In this document: piece after piece, positions 53,574 through 64,000 of the stretch
Layout of the letters: the number at the start of each line of letters is the position of its first letter
Numbering within the stretch: position 1 is the first letter of the stretch
Source: Bacillus sp. FJAT-45350
Lineage (GTDB): Bacteria; Bacillota; Bacilli; Bacillales; NISU01
Length of the DNA: 64,000 nucleotides
Direction: 5' to 3'
Assembly: GCF_002335805.1 (NCBI RefSeq)
Contig: NZ_NISU01000001.1
Location: 380,079 to 444,078, forward strand
The notes under the pieces: model-generated
Told to the model about the DNA's origin: nothing
Databases searched by the model: none
What the model saw: only the letters and a program-made list of their open reading frames with translations
Translations under genes and position numbers: made by a program

Positions 53574-53600
53574 AGGAAGTGGGGGAAGGAGTCAAAAGCC

Positions 53601-54038
53601 ATGTTTATGGGGGAATATCGGCATACTGTCGATGAAAAAGGAAGGATGATTATACCTGCAAAGTTCAGAGAAGAGCTTGGTGCGTCCTTTGTCGTTACCC
53701 GTGGCTTAGATCGCTGTTTATTTGTATATCCCTACGATGAATGGAAGCAATTAGAGTCAAAGCTAAAGTCACTTCCATTTACCAAAAAAGATGCCAGAGC
53801 TTTTACTCGATTTTTCTTCTCAGGTGCTACTGAATGCGATTTAGACAAACAGGGGAGAGTAAATATATCTTCACCACTAAGAGAATATGCTCATCTTGAG
53901 AAAGACTGTGTTGTTATTGGAGTAAGTAACAGAGTGGAAATATGGAGTAAAACAATCTGGGAAGAGTACTTTGCAGAATCGGAGGATTCTTTTGGAGAGA
54001 TAGCTGAGAATCTTGTAGATTTTGATATTGATTTGTAA
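53601..54038 (+). CDS. mraZ: Transcriptional regulator MraZ
   Basis: 145-residue DNA-binding protein with two AbrB-like (SpoVT/MazE) halves: [23 protein letters not shown] and [20 protein letters not shown]. Forms rings that bind TGGGN repeats and control the dcw operon. ATG at 53601 behind GGAAGGAG. First gene of the division/cell-wall cluster. Confidence 0.96.
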   Translation: MFMGEYRHTVDEKGRMIIPAKFREELGASFVVTRGLDRCLFVYPYDEWKQLESKLKSLPFTKKDARAFTRFFFSGATECDLDKQGRVNISSPLREYAHLEKDCVVIGVSNRVEIWSKTIWEEYFAESEDSFGEIAENLVDFDIDL

Positions 54039-54120
54039 GCCAAAGTATGGGATGTAAAGCTGTATGTATAGGCACTTTGACGATAACATCAATCAAACTT
54101 TACATAAAGAAGGTGTATGA

Positions 54121-55053
54121 ATGTTTAATCATATAACGGTATTGAAGGAAGAGTCTGTAGATGGATTAGCAATTAAAGAGGACGGGGTATATGTTGATTG
54201 TACATTAGGTGGGGCAGGACATAGCTCCTTAATCCTTTCAAAGCTTGGAGAGAATGGTCATTTATTTGCCTTTGACCAAGATGATATTGCATTAAAGAAT
54301 GCCGAAGAGACACTAAAGGAATACGAAGGGAAATTCACGCTAATTAAAAGTAATTTCCGCCATTTAAAAGAGGAACTTGCAAATCGTGGAATTACTTCTG
54401 TTGATGGTGTGTTATTTGACCTTGGTGTTTCGTCACCACAATTGGATGAAGCGGAAAGAGGGTTTAGCTATCATCAAGATGCACCACTTGATATGAGAAT
54501 GGATCAAAGTGCCGAACTAACAGCGTACCACGTTGTAAATGAATGGCCCTTTGCTAAGCTAGTTTCTATTATCTCTAGATATGGCGAAGAGAAATTTGCG
54601 AAACAAATCGCAAGAAAGATTGAAGCTCACAGAGAAAAAAAACCGATCGATACAACTGGAGAGCTTGTGGAGATTATTAAAGAAGGGATACCAGCTCCTG
54701 CGAGAAGAACAGGTGGTCATCCTGCTAAACGTACGTTCCAAGCAATCCGTATTGCTGTTAATGATGAGCTCCGTGTATTTGATTATGCGCTAGAGGATGC
54801 AATTGAAATAACAGGTAAAGGTGGGCGGATTTGTGTTATTACGTTCCACTCTTTAGAAGATAGAATATGTAAGGATATTTTTAAGAAAGAAAGCAGGGGG
54901 CCAGATTTACCACCTGGATTACCTGTCATCCCGGAAGGATATGAGCCGAAGCTGAAGTTGATTTCAAGAAAGCCAATCTTACCTTCTGATAATGAGTTAG
55001 AGGAAAATAATCGTTCACGTTCAGCAAAATTGAGAATTGCTGAAAAACAATAG
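54121..55053 (+). CDS. rsmH: 16S rRNA (cytosine-1402-N4)-methyltransferase RsmH
   Basis: 310-residue SAM methyltransferase (old name MraW). SAM site [15 protein letters not shown] at about residues 25-39, [20 protein letters not shown] and [10 protein letters not shown] are all present. ATG behind AAGAAGGTG. Followed after 11 bases by ftsL. Confidence 0.96.
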   Translation: MFNHITVLKEESVDGLAIKEDGVYVDCTLGGAGHSSLILSKLGENGHLFAFDQDDIALKNAEETLKEYEGKFTLIKSNFRHLKEELANRGITSVDGVLFDLGVSSPQLDEAERGFSYHQDAPLDMRMDQSAELTAYHVVNEWPFAKLVSIISRYGEEKFAKQIARKIEAHREKKPIDTTGELVEIIKEGIPAPARRTGGHPAKRTFQAIRIAVNDELRVFDYALEDAIEITGKGGRICVITFHSLEDRICKDIFKKESRGPDLPPGLPVIPEGYEPKLKLISRKPILPSDNELEENNRSRSAKLRIAEKQ

Positions 55054-55064
55054 GGGGGAAACGG

Positions 55065-55430
55065 ATGAGTAATTTAGCGAGAAAGTTAGAAAGTCAGCAA
55101 GTAGTTAGAAAGAAAGTACAACCAAAACAAAAGCCTGCTTTAAGAAGAGTAAGGTCAACGATAACAAGGGGTGAAAAGGCTATTGTTGGATTTTTATTAG
55201 TAGCTGGTGTTGGCTTATCTTCATTTATATTAGCTAATTACGCCTCTATTTACACAGTGAATCAAGAAATACATACGTTAGAACGTTCGATACAACAACA
55301 AGCACAAGTTAACGATGGTCTACAGCTACAGGTTGTTGAATTAAGTGCCCCTGACCGAATCTTACATATTGCAACTGAGAAACTAGGCATGACCCTTGAT
55401 GATAATAAAGTAAAGGTTATACAAAACTAG
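55065..55430 (+). CDS. ftsL: Cell division protein FtsL
   Basis: 121-residue single-pass protein: basic cytosolic part (1-38), membrane helix (about 39-60) and extracellular coiled coil (61-95) that pairs with DivIC/FtsB in the divisome. Identified by topology and position between rsmH and pbpB. GGGGGGAAACG before the ATG. A hairpin spans its stop codon. Confidence 0.9.
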   Translation: MSNLARKLESQQVVRKKVQPKQKPALRRVRSTITRGEKAIVGFLLVAGVGLSSFILANYASIYTVNQEIHTLERSIQQQAQVNDGLQLQVVELSAPDRILHIATEKLGMTLDDNKVKVIQN

Positions 55431-55458
55431 TTCGATTTCGGACTAGTTTTCTTTTCAT
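55423..55458 (+). terminator. Terminator-like hairpin at the ftsL stop
   Basis: AAAACTAGTTCG/CGGACTAGTTTT stem then CTTTTC. The ftsL stop lies in the left arm; probably attenuates rather than ends dcw transcription, since pbpB follows at 55509. Confidence 0.6.
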
Positions 55459-55508
55459 TTTAATGGCTCAGGATTAATCCTAGAATGAGAAAATGGAAGT
55501 GATGAGAA

Positions 55509-57689
55509 ATGCAATTTAGAAAAAAAACAGTAACGAATGTTCGTGCTGTAACCCTCATGGTTGTATTCCTATTAGGTTTTTCACTCTTATTTGGTAGACT
55601 TGTTTATATACAAGCAGCTAAAGAGGTTAACGGAGAAGACCTGAAACAGATAGCAGAAGAGCGATGGACAAAGAAAAGATCACTAGAAGGTCAAAGGGGT
55701 ACGATATTCGATCGAAATGGTAGTACATTAGCTCAAGAGATTACGTCGTACACAATGTATGCCGTTTTACGGGAAGACCAACCGAATCATGTAAAGGACC
55801 CTCGCAAAACGGCTGAATTACTAGCGCCATTAATTGATGTACAAGTAGATGATTTAGAACAGAGGCTTTTAAGAAACGAACAATTCCAAGTAGAACTTGG
55901 TCCGAATGCGACAAATATGAGCCATGAATTGATGAGCAATATAGTAGAATTTGATTTACCAGGTATATTCTTTAGAAAAGAGCCACGTCGATATTATCCG
56001 AAACAAACTTACGCTTCTCATATAATTGGTTATACTGAGCGTGATATGAATAAATCTCGAATGGGCTTAGAATTAAGTCTAGACGAATATTTACGAGGCG
56101 AAGACGGGTTTGTTCAGTATCAAAGCGATAGAAAGGGAATACGACTTCCAAATCCAAACGAAATTATTAATCCTCCAAAGCATGGATACGATGTATATTT
56201 AACATTTGATTCGAATATTCAGACAGCGTTAGAACAGGTTATGACAAAAGTGGAAGAGGAGTATGAGCCTGAACGTATTATAGCGATCGTTTCCAATCCG
56301 AAAAATGGACAAATTCTAGCAATGAGTAATCGTCCGAGTTTTAATCCAAATCGTTATGAGGAAATCACAAATTATATTAACTATGCTGTATCAGATAGAT
56401 TCGAGCCTGGTTCAACAATGAAAATGTTCACTCTGGCGGCAGCGATTGAGGAAGGCTTATACAATGGACAAGAACTGTTTCAATCGGGAACGTATCGAAT
56501 AGGTAATCGTACAATTTCTGACCATAACCGTGGAAGAGGTTGGGGAATGATTTCTTATGAAGAGGGTATGGCGCGCTCCTCCAATGTTGCGTTTTCGAAA
56601 ATAGCATTAGAAAAGCTAGGACCAGAAAAACTCTATGAATATGTTGATAGATTTGGGCTTTCGCAACCGACTGGAATTGATTTACCGAATGAAGCAACTG
56701 GACTAATCGCAAATAGTTATACGATTGATGCGGCGACAACAGCTTTTGGTCAAGCAACGGCGATAACACCAATTCAGCAGGTTCAGGCAGCTTCAGCTAT
56801 CGCGAATGGCGGGACAATGATGAAGCCTTATGTAATTGATCGTGTTGTTAATACAGAAACGGGGACCGTCATTGAACAGAATAATCCTGAAGAAGTGGGT
56901 ACACCTATTTCAGAAGATACAGCAAAGGAAATGTTACACGTACTTGAACAGGTTGTTGTTTCTCCAGCAGGCACAGGAAAGCCTTATCAAATTGAAGGTT
57001 TTGATGTAGTTGGAAAAACTGGTACCGCCCAAATTCCAAACCCAAATGGAGGCGGATACATTCAGGGGCAAAATCAAAACATTTTTTCTTTTTTAGGAAT
57101 GGCACCAAAGGATGACCCGAGGGTAGTCGTTTATGTAGCGGTAGATCGTCCTAAGCTAAAGCCAGTAGAAGCTGGTTCTGCACCTGTTTCTCAAATCTTT
57201 AATACAGTGATGAAACAAAGTTTACAATACTTGAACATTACACCTTCATATACGGAAATGATTGAGGAAAAACAAGAGGGTGTTGTTTTAGAGAACTACG
57301 AAGGTAAGCCAATTAGTTCTGTAGAGCAAGAATTATTAGCTAAGGGTCTTGAAGTAATAAAGATTGGTAATGGTCAAACGATTGAGGCGCAGCAACCTAT
57401 CCCTAATAGTGCGATACTAGAAGGGGAAAGGGTACTATTACGTACGGACGGAGATTCGTATGTTATGCCAATGGTTGAAGGTTGGTCATTTAGAGATGTA
57501 ATGAAGCTATCGAATGTAATGGAATTAAAGCCTAATATTTTCGGTTCTGGCTTTGTATTCAAACAAAGTGTGAATCCAGGCGCAGAGATTCAGAAAGGTG
57601 ACTATATTCATATTGAGCTAGAAGAACCGAGTACAGAAACTAATGATGCAGAAAACGAAGACGAAGAAGAGGTTGAGGCTTCAATCTAG
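55509..57689 (+). CDS. pbpB: Penicillin-binding protein 2B (division transpeptidase)
   Basis: 726-residue class B PBP for septal peptidoglycan cross-linking. N-terminal membrane helix (about 15-35), dimerisation domain, transpeptidase domain with SxxK (S302-TMK305), SSN (ARSSNVAF) and KTG (VVGKTGTAQIP), and two C-terminal PASTA domains (about 590-715) ending in an acidic tail. ATG start. Lies between ftsL and spoVD as expected. Confidence 0.95.
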   Translation: MQFRKKTVTNVRAVTLMVVFLLGFSLLFGRLVYIQAAKEVNGEDLKQIAEERWTKKRSLEGQRGTIFDRNGSTLAQEITSYTMYAVLREDQPNHVKDPRKTAELLAPLIDVQVDDLEQRLLRNEQFQVELGPNATNMSHELMSNIVEFDLPGIFFRKEPRRYYPKQTYASHIIGYTERDMNKSRMGLELSLDEYLRGEDGFVQYQSDRKGIRLPNPNEIINPPKHGYDVYLTFDSNIQTALEQVMTKVEEEYEPERIIAIVSNPKNGQILAMSNRPSFNPNRYEEITNYINYAVSDRFEPGSTMKMFTLAAAIEEGLYNGQELFQSGTYRIGNRTISDHNRGRGWGMISYEEGMARSSNVAFSKIALEKLGPEKLYEYVDRFGLSQPTGIDLPNEATGLIANSYTIDAATTAFGQATAITPIQQVQAASAIANGGTMMKPYVIDRVVNTETGTVIEQNNPEEVGTPISEDTAKEMLHVLEQVVVSPAGTGKPYQIEGFDVVGKTGTAQIPNPNGGGYIQGQNQNIFSFLGMAPKDDPRVVVYVAVDRPKLKPVEAGSAPVSQIFNTVMKQSLQYLNITPSYTEMIEEKQEGVVLENYEGKPISSVEQELLAKGLEVIKIGNGQTIEAQQPIPNSAILEGERVLLRTDGDSYVMPMVEGWSFRDVMKLSNVMELKPNIFGSGFVFKQSVNPGAEIQKGDYIHIELEEPSTETNDAENEDEEEVEASI

Positions 57690-57858
57690 TTAACTTGCTT
57701 GAAGTTTTGCGATATTGTTCAAAGAAATTATAAGAGGTAGCAATATTCACTAGCGTATAACAACTAGAAATTCATTTGTTGATAGACTCAAAATGTAAAA
57801 TGATATCAGCTAATTGATAGAATAAAAACCGTTAGCGGCATCGTTACTAGTACAGGCA

Positions 57859-57888
57859 GTTCTATTCCCTATAGTACAAGCATATAGT
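57859..57888 (+). promoter_or_regulatory. Possible sigma-E promoter of spoVD
   Basis: GTTCTATT, 14 bp, CATATAGT: the -10 fits the sigma-E CATACANT pattern with one change, and spoVD is sigma-E dependent in B. subtilis. It lies in the 265-bp pbpB-spoVD gap. Tentative. Confidence 0.4.
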
Positions 57889-57954
57889 AAAGATAGATGC
57901 ACTAGGTAATGTAGAAATAGCATCAAATGTATGCTGAAAGTGGGGGTACGATCT

Positions 57955-59874
57955 GTGCGAGTTTCAAATGTAACAGTGCGGAAGCGACTCGTGTTCGTTT
58001 TATTTGTTGGGATACTAGTGTTTGCTGTCATTGCTATTCGTTTAGGGTATGTTCAATTTGCTTTAGGAGGTTGGCTCACTGATAAAGCTGAAGATTCATG
58101 GAGCAGAGATATTCCTTTTGAAGCGATGCGTGGAGAAATATTGGACCGAAATGATGTTGTATTAGCTACGAATGTTAGTGCACCTTCTGTCTTAGTCGTT
58201 CCTCGACAGGTGAAGAACCCTGTAGAAACATCTGAGCAGTTAGCTGCCGCTCTAAACATGGATAGGAAAAAAGCCTATGAATTGATTACGAAGAAGGAGT
58301 CGATTGTTCGTATTAATCCAGAAGGTAGAAAGGTTTCAAAGGAGAAGGCTAGTGAGGTTAAAGCGCTAGGACTAGCAGGGGTTTATATTGCTGAGGATAG
58401 TAAGCGTCATTATCCTTTTGGTGATTATTTATCTCATGTACTTGGTTTTGCGGGAATTGATAACCAAGGTTTAACAGGTTTAGAGCTTTATTATGACGAA
58501 AGATTAAGTGGAAAAAAAGGAAGGGTATCTTTTTTTTCTGATGCAAAAGGGAAAAGAATGCCAAATTTAGCTGATGAATATACAGCTCCGGTCGATGGAT
58601 TGAATTTACGACTAACAATTGATAGCAAGGTGCAGACGATTATTGAACGAGAGTTAGACATTGCAGAAGCAACTTATAATCCAGATGGCGCCATTGCAAT
58701 CGCGATGGATCCTAATACTGGTGAAATTCTTGGAATGTCAAGTCGTCCTCACTATAATCCCGAAAACTTTCGGGATGTTCCACCTGAGATTTATAATCAA
58801 AATAAACCGGTTTGGATGCAGTATGAGCCTGGTTCTACCTTCAAGGTTATTACTATTGCTGCAGCTATTGAAGAAGGAGAAGTTGACCTACTGAATGATA
58901 CGTATAACGATAAAGGAGCAATTGAAGTTTCAGGTCACAGATTACGTTGTTGGAAAAAAGGTGGCCATGGACATCAAACTTTCTTAGAAGTTGTTCAAAA
59001 CTCTTGTAACCCTGGATTTGTTGTATTAGGTGAACGGCTTGGTAAAGACCGATTATTTGACTATATTGAGAAATTTGGTTTTGGAAAGAAGACAGGGATC
59101 GACCTTCAAGGTGAGGCAAAAGGGATTCTCTTTAATCGGGATAATGTTGGTCCACTAGAGCTAGCAACTACTGCCTTTGGTCAAGGGGTTTCAGTTACTC
59201 CAATTCAACAGGTTTCAGCAGTTGCAGCAGCTGTAAATGGTGGATATTTATATCAGCCGTTTATCGCAAAGGAATGGGTTGATTCAGTTACAGGACTAAC
59301 ATTGCATAGTCAAGCTCCGATTTTAAAAGAGAGGGTTATCTCACAAGATACGTCAGATCAAATTAGAAACGCTCTTGAACATGTAGTTGCACAAGGTACT
59401 GGTAAAGGTGCATTCGTTGATGGGTATCGTGTTGGTGGAAAAACAGGTACTGCCCAAAAAGCTAAAGATGGACGTTACTTAGAAAATAACCATATTGTTT
59501 CTTTTATCGGAGTAGCTCCCATGGATGACCCACAAATTGTTGTATACGTAGCAATTGATAATCCAAAAGATACGTTACAATTTGGTGGAATTGTTGCAGC
59601 ACCTATCGGAGGAAAAATTATTGGTGATAGCTTACGAGCAATGGGTGTTGAAAAAAGAGAAGACCAAATTGAAAAAGAATATATGTGGAATGATCAAAAG
59701 CTAATTGAAGTTCCTGATTTAGTTGGAAGAACGAAGCGTGAAATTCACGAAGCGTACTATGATTTAAAGATTGATGCAACTGGAGAAGGACAAGAAGTAT
59801 TAGCACAAGCTCCTCAACCCGGAATCAAAGTAAAAGAAGGAGCAACAATAAGACTTTATATGGGTGACAAATAG
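57955..59874 (+). CDS. spoVD: Stage V sporulation protein D (SpoVD), cortex transpeptidase
   Basis: 639-residue class B PBP needed for spore cortex synthesis. N-terminal membrane helix (about 12-32), dimerisation domain, transpeptidase with SxxK (S294-TFK297), QNSCNPGF (SxN region) and VGGKTGTAQKAK, and one C-terminal PASTA domain (from about 580). GTG at 57955 yields the SpoVD-like start VRVSNVTVRKRL and has GTGGGGG upstream. In other Bacillus SpoVD has redox-sensitive cysteines; here C-residues are seen near LRCWKKG and NSCNPGF. Confidence 0.94.
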   Translation: MRVSNVTVRKRLVFVLFVGILVFAVIAIRLGYVQFALGGWLTDKAEDSWSRDIPFEAMRGEILDRNDVVLATNVSAPSVLVVPRQVKNPVETSEQLAAALNMDRKKAYELITKKESIVRINPEGRKVSKEKASEVKALGLAGVYIAEDSKRHYPFGDYLSHVLGFAGIDNQGLTGLELYYDERLSGKKGRVSFFSDAKGKRMPNLADEYTAPVDGLNLRLTIDSKVQTIIERELDIAEATYNPDGAIAIAMDPNTGEILGMSSRPHYNPENFRDVPPEIYNQNKPVWMQYEPGSTFKVITIAAAIEEGEVDLLNDTYNDKGAIEVSGHRLRCWKKGGHGHQTFLEVVQNSCNPGFVVLGERLGKDRLFDYIEKFGFGKKTGIDLQGEAKGILFNRDNVGPLELATTAFGQGVSVTPIQQVSAVAAAVNGGYLYQPFIAKEWVDSVTGLTLHSQAPILKERVISQDTSDQIRNALEHVVAQGTGKGAFVDGYRVGGKTGTAQKAKDGRYLENNHIVSFIGVAPMDDPQIVVYVAIDNPKDTLQFGGIVAAPIGGKIIGDSLRAMGVEKREDQIEKEYMWNDQKLIEVPDLVGRTKREIHEAYYDLKIDATGEGQEVLAQAPQPGIKVKEGATIRLYMGDK

Positions 59875-59903
59875 AATTGAACAGATTAAAATATTTTTAG
59901 TCT

Positions 59904-59938
59904 ATCATTAGCCAAGAATGGGTATCTTGGCTAATGAT
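59904..59938 (+). terminator. Hairpin after spoVD
   Basis: Perfect 14-bp stem ATCATTAGCCAAGA/TCTTGGCTAATGAT with 7-nt loop, followed by ATTATTTTAT; likely terminator, weak T-run. Confidence 0.6.
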
Positions 59939-59942
59939 ATTA

Positions 59943-59998
59943 TTTTATAGAGGTTTTACAAAAAGTATAGCTATACTTTTTGTAAAACCTCTATAAAA
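59943..59998. repeat. Perfect 56-bp palindrome upstream of murE
   Basis: 28+28 bp inverted repeat with no spacer, centred between 59970 and 59971 (left arm 59943-59970, right arm 59971-59998). It can form a long cruciform or RNA hairpin and carries T-rich and A-rich outer ends. The rest of the 59875-60225 interval shows no gene. Confidence 0.9.
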
Positions 59999-60225
59999 AA
60001 CGGAGGGTTTCTAGTGAGACACAGTGAGGTGAACTACAACTTTTAACAAGGTAAATATGTGGTTAGTTTAAAGGGTTGCATATAAAAGTGTAGTGGAAGT
60101 CACGTCTTAACTTTGTATCCTATACATACGATTTAATAGAAGGAAAATATGAGGACAGTAGTACGGTTAAAAAAGCAATATTGTTGCTAAGCTGAGGATA
60201 ATGAGATGATTGAGAGGAATTTAAA

Positions 60226-61692
60226 ATGAAACTTGATAAATTGACAAATATACTTCAAAACCATAAAAAAATAGGTGATGGAAATCCTGAGATTTCGTCA
60301 GTGGAAATGGACTCTCGTGAAGTTACGAATGGTAGTCTATTTATTTGTATAGATGGATACACCGTTGATGGTCATGATTTTATTGACAAAGCAATAGAGA
60401 ATGGAGCTGTCGCAGTTTTAGCTGAAAAGGAAGTTGAAACTACTGTTCCAGTCATTCGAGTTCACGATACAAAGAGAGCAATGGCTATTGTTGCTAACTA
60501 CTTTTATAATCATCCTACCAGATCGTTGAACCTTATCGGTATTACTGGAACAAATGGGAAAACAACGATTACACATTTAATTGAAAAGATATTACGTGAT
60601 GTAGGTGAGAACACAGGATTAATTGGTACAATGTATATGAAAATTGGTGATGAAGTTAGAGAAGTGAAAAATACAACTCCCGAATCATTATCATTACAAA
60701 AGGCTTTTCATGAAATGAGGGAAAAAAAGGTTGATACAGCAGTAATGGAAGTGTCCTCACATGCGTTGCATTTGGGACGTGTCCGTGGTTGTGATTTCAA
60801 TATTGCTGTCTTTACGAATCTTACTCCTGATCATTTAGACTATCATAAAACGATGGAAGCCTATATGTATGCAAAAGGCCTACTCTTTGCCCAATTAGGT
60901 AATACGTATGATGAAGGGAAATTAAAAGTCGGGATTTTAAACAATGATGATCCAGCAAGTCAAGAATATGATAAAATGACTACTGCACAAATTTTAACGT
61001 ATGGAATTGATACGAAAAGTGATGTAATGGCAAAAGATATTAAGATGTCAGCAGGTGGAACTAGCTTTGTTTTAACTACTGCAAATGAATCTATAGAAAT
61101 GAAGCTTAAACTTATTGGGAAATTTAGTGTCTACAACGCATTAGCTGCAACAGGTGCCTGTTTAGCTTATGGAATCTCGCTTGAGCAAATCAAAGAGAGT
61201 TTAGAACAAGTTGAGGGTGTTGCTGGGCGCTTTGAGCCAGTGGATGCAGGTCAATCTTATACAGTAGTTGTTGATTATGCTCATACTTCTGATAGCTTAG
61301 AAAATGTACTAAAGACTGTACAAGAGTTTGCACAAGGTAAGGTTTATGTTGTTGTGGGATGTGGTGGAGATAGAGACAAAACGAAGCGTCCAATCATGGC
61401 TAAAATAGCCTCTGAACATAGCGATTTTGCTGTATTTACTTCAGATAACCCACGTAGTGAGGACCCAGCACAAATCCTTAAGGATATGGAAGAAGGAGTT
61501 AAAGGCTGTCAAAATTACCGTTCTGTCATCGATAGAAAAGAAGCAATTTATGATGTAATTAATATGGCAAAAGATAATGATGTAATTGTCATTGCTGGCA
61601 AAGGTCATGAAACTTATCAAATTGTTGGAAAAGAGACATTTGAATTTGATGACCGTTTAGTAGCAAGAAAAGCGATTGAGGAGCGAGAATAA
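60226..61692 (+). CDS. murE: UDP-N-acetylmuramyl-tripeptide synthetase MurE
   Basis: 488-residue ATP-dependent ligase that adds meso-diaminopimelate to UDP-MurNAc-L-Ala-D-Glu. P-loop GTNGKTT near residue 109, and the DNPR motif ([11 protein letters not shown]) which marks the diaminopimelate-specific type. ATG behind GAGAGGAA. Its stop TAA shares one base with the murF start, so the two are coupled. Confidence 0.96.
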   Translation: MKLDKLTNILQNHKKIGDGNPEISSVEMDSREVTNGSLFICIDGYTVDGHDFIDKAIENGAVAVLAEKEVETTVPVIRVHDTKRAMAIVANYFYNHPTRSLNLIGITGTNGKTTITHLIEKILRDVGENTGLIGTMYMKIGDEVREVKNTTPESLSLQKAFHEMREKKVDTAVMEVSSHALHLGRVRGCDFNIAVFTNLTPDHLDYHKTMEAYMYAKGLLFAQLGNTYDEGKLKVGILNNDDPASQEYDKMTTAQILTYGIDTKSDVMAKDIKMSAGGTSFVLTTANESIEMKLKLIGKFSVYNALAATGACLAYGISLEQIKESLEQVEGVAGRFEPVDAGQSYTVVVDYAHTSDSLENVLKTVQEFAQGKVYVVVGCGGDRDKTKRPIMAKIASEHSDFAVFTSDNPRSEDPAQILKDMEEGVKGCQNYRSVIDRKEAIYDVINMAKDNDVIVIAGKGHETYQIVGKETFEFDDRLVARKAIEERE

Positions 61693-63056
61693 TGGGGAAT
61701 ATTAGCTCAAAACTGATAAGAAATCTTTTTCTGTCTTCTTCATCGACAGAGGAAACAACAACCTTATATAGTCAAGTGTTTATCGATAGTCGTGTACATA
61801 CGAATAATGGCTTATTCGTTCCTATCGTTGGGGAGCGATTTGATGGACATGATTTTATTAAATCCGCGATAGATAATGGAGCAGTAGGTGCCTTATGGGG
61901 AAAAGAACATAAGGTGCCTAATGACCTTCCGGCTTCTTTTCAATTATATTTTGTTGATGATACGTTAACAGCTTTGCAACAGTTAGCTAAAGCGTATGTA
62001 AAAGAAGTAAACCCAGTTGTTATAGGGATAACAGGTAGTAACGGAAAAACGTCAACAAAGGATATTGTAGAATCTGTACTAGCGACAAAATATAGTACTC
62101 ATAAAACAAAGGGAAATTATAATAACCATATTGGTTTACCTTTAACGATCTTAAGCATGGGGCAGCAATGTGAGGTGCTAATATTAGAGATGGGAATGAA
62201 TCATTTTGGTGAAATATCTCTATTGAGCAAAATAGCAGAGCCTGATTATGCGATTGTAACGAATATTGGTGAATCTCATATTGAGCACCTAGGTAGTCGA
62301 GAAGGTATTGCGAAGGCAAAGATGGAAATTGTTGACGGTCTAAAAGAAGGTGGAAAAGTCTATCTAGATGGAGATGAGCCTTTACTACATTCTTATCATA
62401 CTAACTATGCTGTTTGTTGTGGTTATGAAGCTACAAATGATGTTGTGATTACCTCTTATTCAGGAGACGAAAATGGATTTGAATTTCAGCTGAATAATAA
62501 AACAAGTTATAACCTGCCTTTACTAGGAAAACACAATGTCAAAAATGCAAGTTATGTTATTGCCCTAGCAGAGGAATTAAAATTAGATGAAAAGCTTATA
62601 AAAAAGGGTCTTTCAAAAGTTCAGTTAACGAACATGAGGCTCGAACGTAGAAAAGGTTACAATGATTCGTTGCTTATAAATGATGCTTACAATGCAAGTC
62701 CTACATCGATGGTTGCTGCAATAGAATCAATAAAGGAACTACATGATTATTCAAAAAGAATACTCGTACTTGGAGACATGTATGAGCTAGGTCAAGATGA
62801 AGAGAAATTACATCGCTCAATTGCAAAGGTTATTCATGAACCAATTACTCATCTTATTACGGTAGGAGATAAAGGAAATTGGATTGGGGATGAATTACAG
62901 AAACAGACAGTTAATACAATGGTAGTGCATTCAATAATAACTAAAGAAGAAGTATCAAAATATATTAAACCGTTATTAAATTCAACAACAGTTGTTTTAT
63001 TTAAGGCATCAAGAGGTGTTAAATTAGAAACAGTTGTTGATGAGTTAACACAATAG
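61692..63056 (+). CDS. murF: UDP-MurNAc-tripeptide:D-Ala-D-Ala ligase MurF
   Basis: 454-residue Mur ligase that adds D-Ala-D-Ala to finish the UDP-MurNAc-pentapeptide. P-loop [13 protein letters not shown], then [14 protein letters not shown] and the C-terminal [11 protein letters not shown] signature. ATG overlaps the murE stop. mraY follows after 17 bases. Confidence 0.96.
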   Translation: MGNISSKLIRNLFLSSSSTEETTTLYSQVFIDSRVHTNNGLFVPIVGERFDGHDFIKSAIDNGAVGALWGKEHKVPNDLPASFQLYFVDDTLTALQQLAKAYVKEVNPVVIGITGSNGKTSTKDIVESVLATKYSTHKTKGNYNNHIGLPLTILSMGQQCEVLILEMGMNHFGEISLLSKIAEPDYAIVTNIGESHIEHLGSREGIAKAKMEIVDGLKEGGKVYLDGDEPLLHSYHTNYAVCCGYEATNDVVITSYSGDENGFEFQLNNKTSYNLPLLGKHNVKNASYVIALAEELKLDEKLIKKGLSKVQLTNMRLERRKGYNDSLLINDAYNASPTSMVAAIESIKELHDYSKRILVLGDMYELGQDEEKLHRSIAKVIHEPITHLITVGDKGNWIGDELQKQTVNTMVVHSIITKEEVSKYIKPLLNSTTVVLFKASRGVKLETVVDELTQ

Positions 63057-63073
63057 GAAAGGAGGGTTATTCT

Positions 63074-64000
63074 ATGTTAGAAATGGTATTATTATTTGCA
63101 TTAATTGGGTCATTTCTTGTTTCGGTCATACTTTCACCAATTATTATTCCTTTTCTTAGACGACTAAAGTTCGGTCAAAGCATTCGTGATGAAGGACCAA
63201 AATCACATCAAAAGAAAAGTGGAACACCAACAATGGGTGGAATGATGATTTTAATATCCGTTATTGTTACTGCAATTGTTATTTCATTTAAATTTTTATC
63301 TTTATCAACAGAAATGATTTTATTGCTATTTGTTACATTTGGATTTGGGGTTCTTGGATTTTTAGATGATTTTATTAAAGTCGTGATGAAACGAAATTTA
63401 GGACTGACATCAAAACAAAAACTACTTGGTCAACTAGTAGTAGCAGGTATATTTTATATCGTGCTTCACCAAATTGGTTTTTCTACAGAAATTACAATTC
63501 CAGCAACAACACTATCTATCGATATTGGGTGGTTATATCTACCATTTGCGATTGTCATGTTAGTTGGTGCATCAAATGCAGTTAACTTAACGGATGGTCT
63601 TGATGGCTTATTAGCTGGGACTGGAGCTATAGCCTTTGGGGCATTTGCTGTATTGGCTTGGAATGCAGGCATGGTCGATGTCGCAATCTTTTGTGCTTCG
63701 GTAGTTGGTGCTGTTCTAGGCTTCCTAGTTTTTAATGCTCATCCCGCAAAAGTATTTATGGGTGATACGGGGTCATTAGCGTTAGGTGGTGCAATAGCAG
63801 CAGTAGCGATAATACTTAAGCTAGAAATCTTATTAGTTATTATTGGAGGGGTTTTTGTAATCGAAACTCTTTCTGTAATCATACAAGTAATCTCATTCAA
63901 AACAAGAGGGAAACGGATATTTAAGATGAGTCCTCTGCATCATCATTACGAATTATCTGGATGGTCCGAGTGGAGAGTTGTTGTCACGTTCTGGCTTGTG
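63074..64000 (+). CDS. mraY: Phospho-MurNAc-pentapeptide transferase MraY, 3' end cut by window
   Basis: First 309 residues of a usual about 324. Integral membrane enzyme that moves phospho-MurNAc-pentapeptide to undecaprenyl phosphate, making lipid I. Motifs: [31 protein letters not shown] (catalytic aspartates), [19 protein letters not shown] and [17 protein letters not shown] with AAAGGAGGG upstream. Only the C-terminal end is missing. Confidence 0.96.
   Translation, partial: MLEMVLLFALIGSFLVSVILSPIIIPFLRRLKFGQSIRDEGPKSHQKKSGTPTMGGMMILISVIVTAIVISFKFLSLSTEMILLLFVTFGFGVLGFLDDFIKVVMKRNLGLTSKQKLLGQLVVAGIFYIVLHQIGFSTEITIPATTLSIDIGWLYLPFAIVMLVGASNAVNLTDGLDGLLAGTGAIAFGAFAVLAWNAGMVDVAIFCASVVGAVLGFLVFNAHPAKVFMGDTGSLALGGAIAAVAIILKLEILLVIIGGVFVIETLSVIIQVISFKTRGKRIFKMSPLHHHYELSGWSEWRVVVTFWLV

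Overview
The window is a stretch of chromosome from an endospore-forming, aerobic Bacillaceae (Firmicutes). The evidence is an AT-rich sequence, AAGGAGG-type ribosome binding sites, frequent TTG and GTG starts, sporulation genes (spoVD, ylbJ, gerR, ylbD) and a caa3-type cytochrome oxidase operon. Gene order follows the Bacillus subtilis speA-yktA ... typA-yla ... pycA-cta ... ylb ... mraZ-mraY segment almost gene for gene. The genus cannot be fixed from the sequence alone.

Layout. 1-2771: 5' part of a speA-like decarboxylase gene (minus strand) and a complete IS4-family insertion sequence with a 9-bp target duplication. 2.9-9.7 kb: yktA, yktB, ykzI, an inositol-monophosphatase gene overlapping a beta-hydroxyacid dehydrogenase gene, ylaF, typA, ylaH and ylaI. 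9.8-11.6 kb: a flavin-type (PPOX) gene whose terminator hairpin has been split by an intact IS3-family element. 11.9-16.6 kb: PhoH-family ATPase, a 129-bp tandem array (nine units), ylaL-like gene, glutaminase and ylaN. 16.8-27.8 kb: pyruvate carboxylase, a photolyase gene remnant, then heme A synthesis and caa3 oxidase genes (ctaA, ctaB-F, ctaM). 27.9-40.5 kb: the ylbA-G set interleaved with lineage-specific genes (AI-2E-type permease, Asp23-like protein, lipoprotein, small membrane proteins, hotdog thioesterase, ATP-grasp enzyme, UvsE, MFS transporter). 40.55-40.70 kb: a minus-strand small RNA that fits the sporulation RNA CsfG by position, promoter, terminator and CU-rich motifs. 41-53.4 kb: rsmD, coaD, ylbJ, ylbK, ylbL, tmcAL, ylbN, rpmF, an enoyl-CoA hydratase-like gene, gerR, ylbP, panE, a DUF3397 gene and bshC. 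53.5-64 kb: the cell-wall/division (dcw) cluster mraZ-rsmH-ftsL-pbpB-spoVD-murE-murF-mraY, cut by the window end.

How the genes work together. CtaA and CtaB make heme A for the CtaC-F oxidase, and CtaM probably helps assemble it. PycA replenishes oxaloacetate. The mra/mur/pbp block makes peptidoglycan precursor and division or cortex transpeptidases. YlbF, CsfG, YlbJ, GerR and SpoVD tie the region to sporulation and development.

No wholly new multi-gene system is visible; most of the window is conserved core genome. The most interesting non-coding or accessory signals are the CsfG-like RNA, the 129-bp array inside a dispersed inverted-repeat element, the IS insertion inside a terminator loop, a perfect 56-bp palindrome upstream of murE, and the collapsed photolyase gene.
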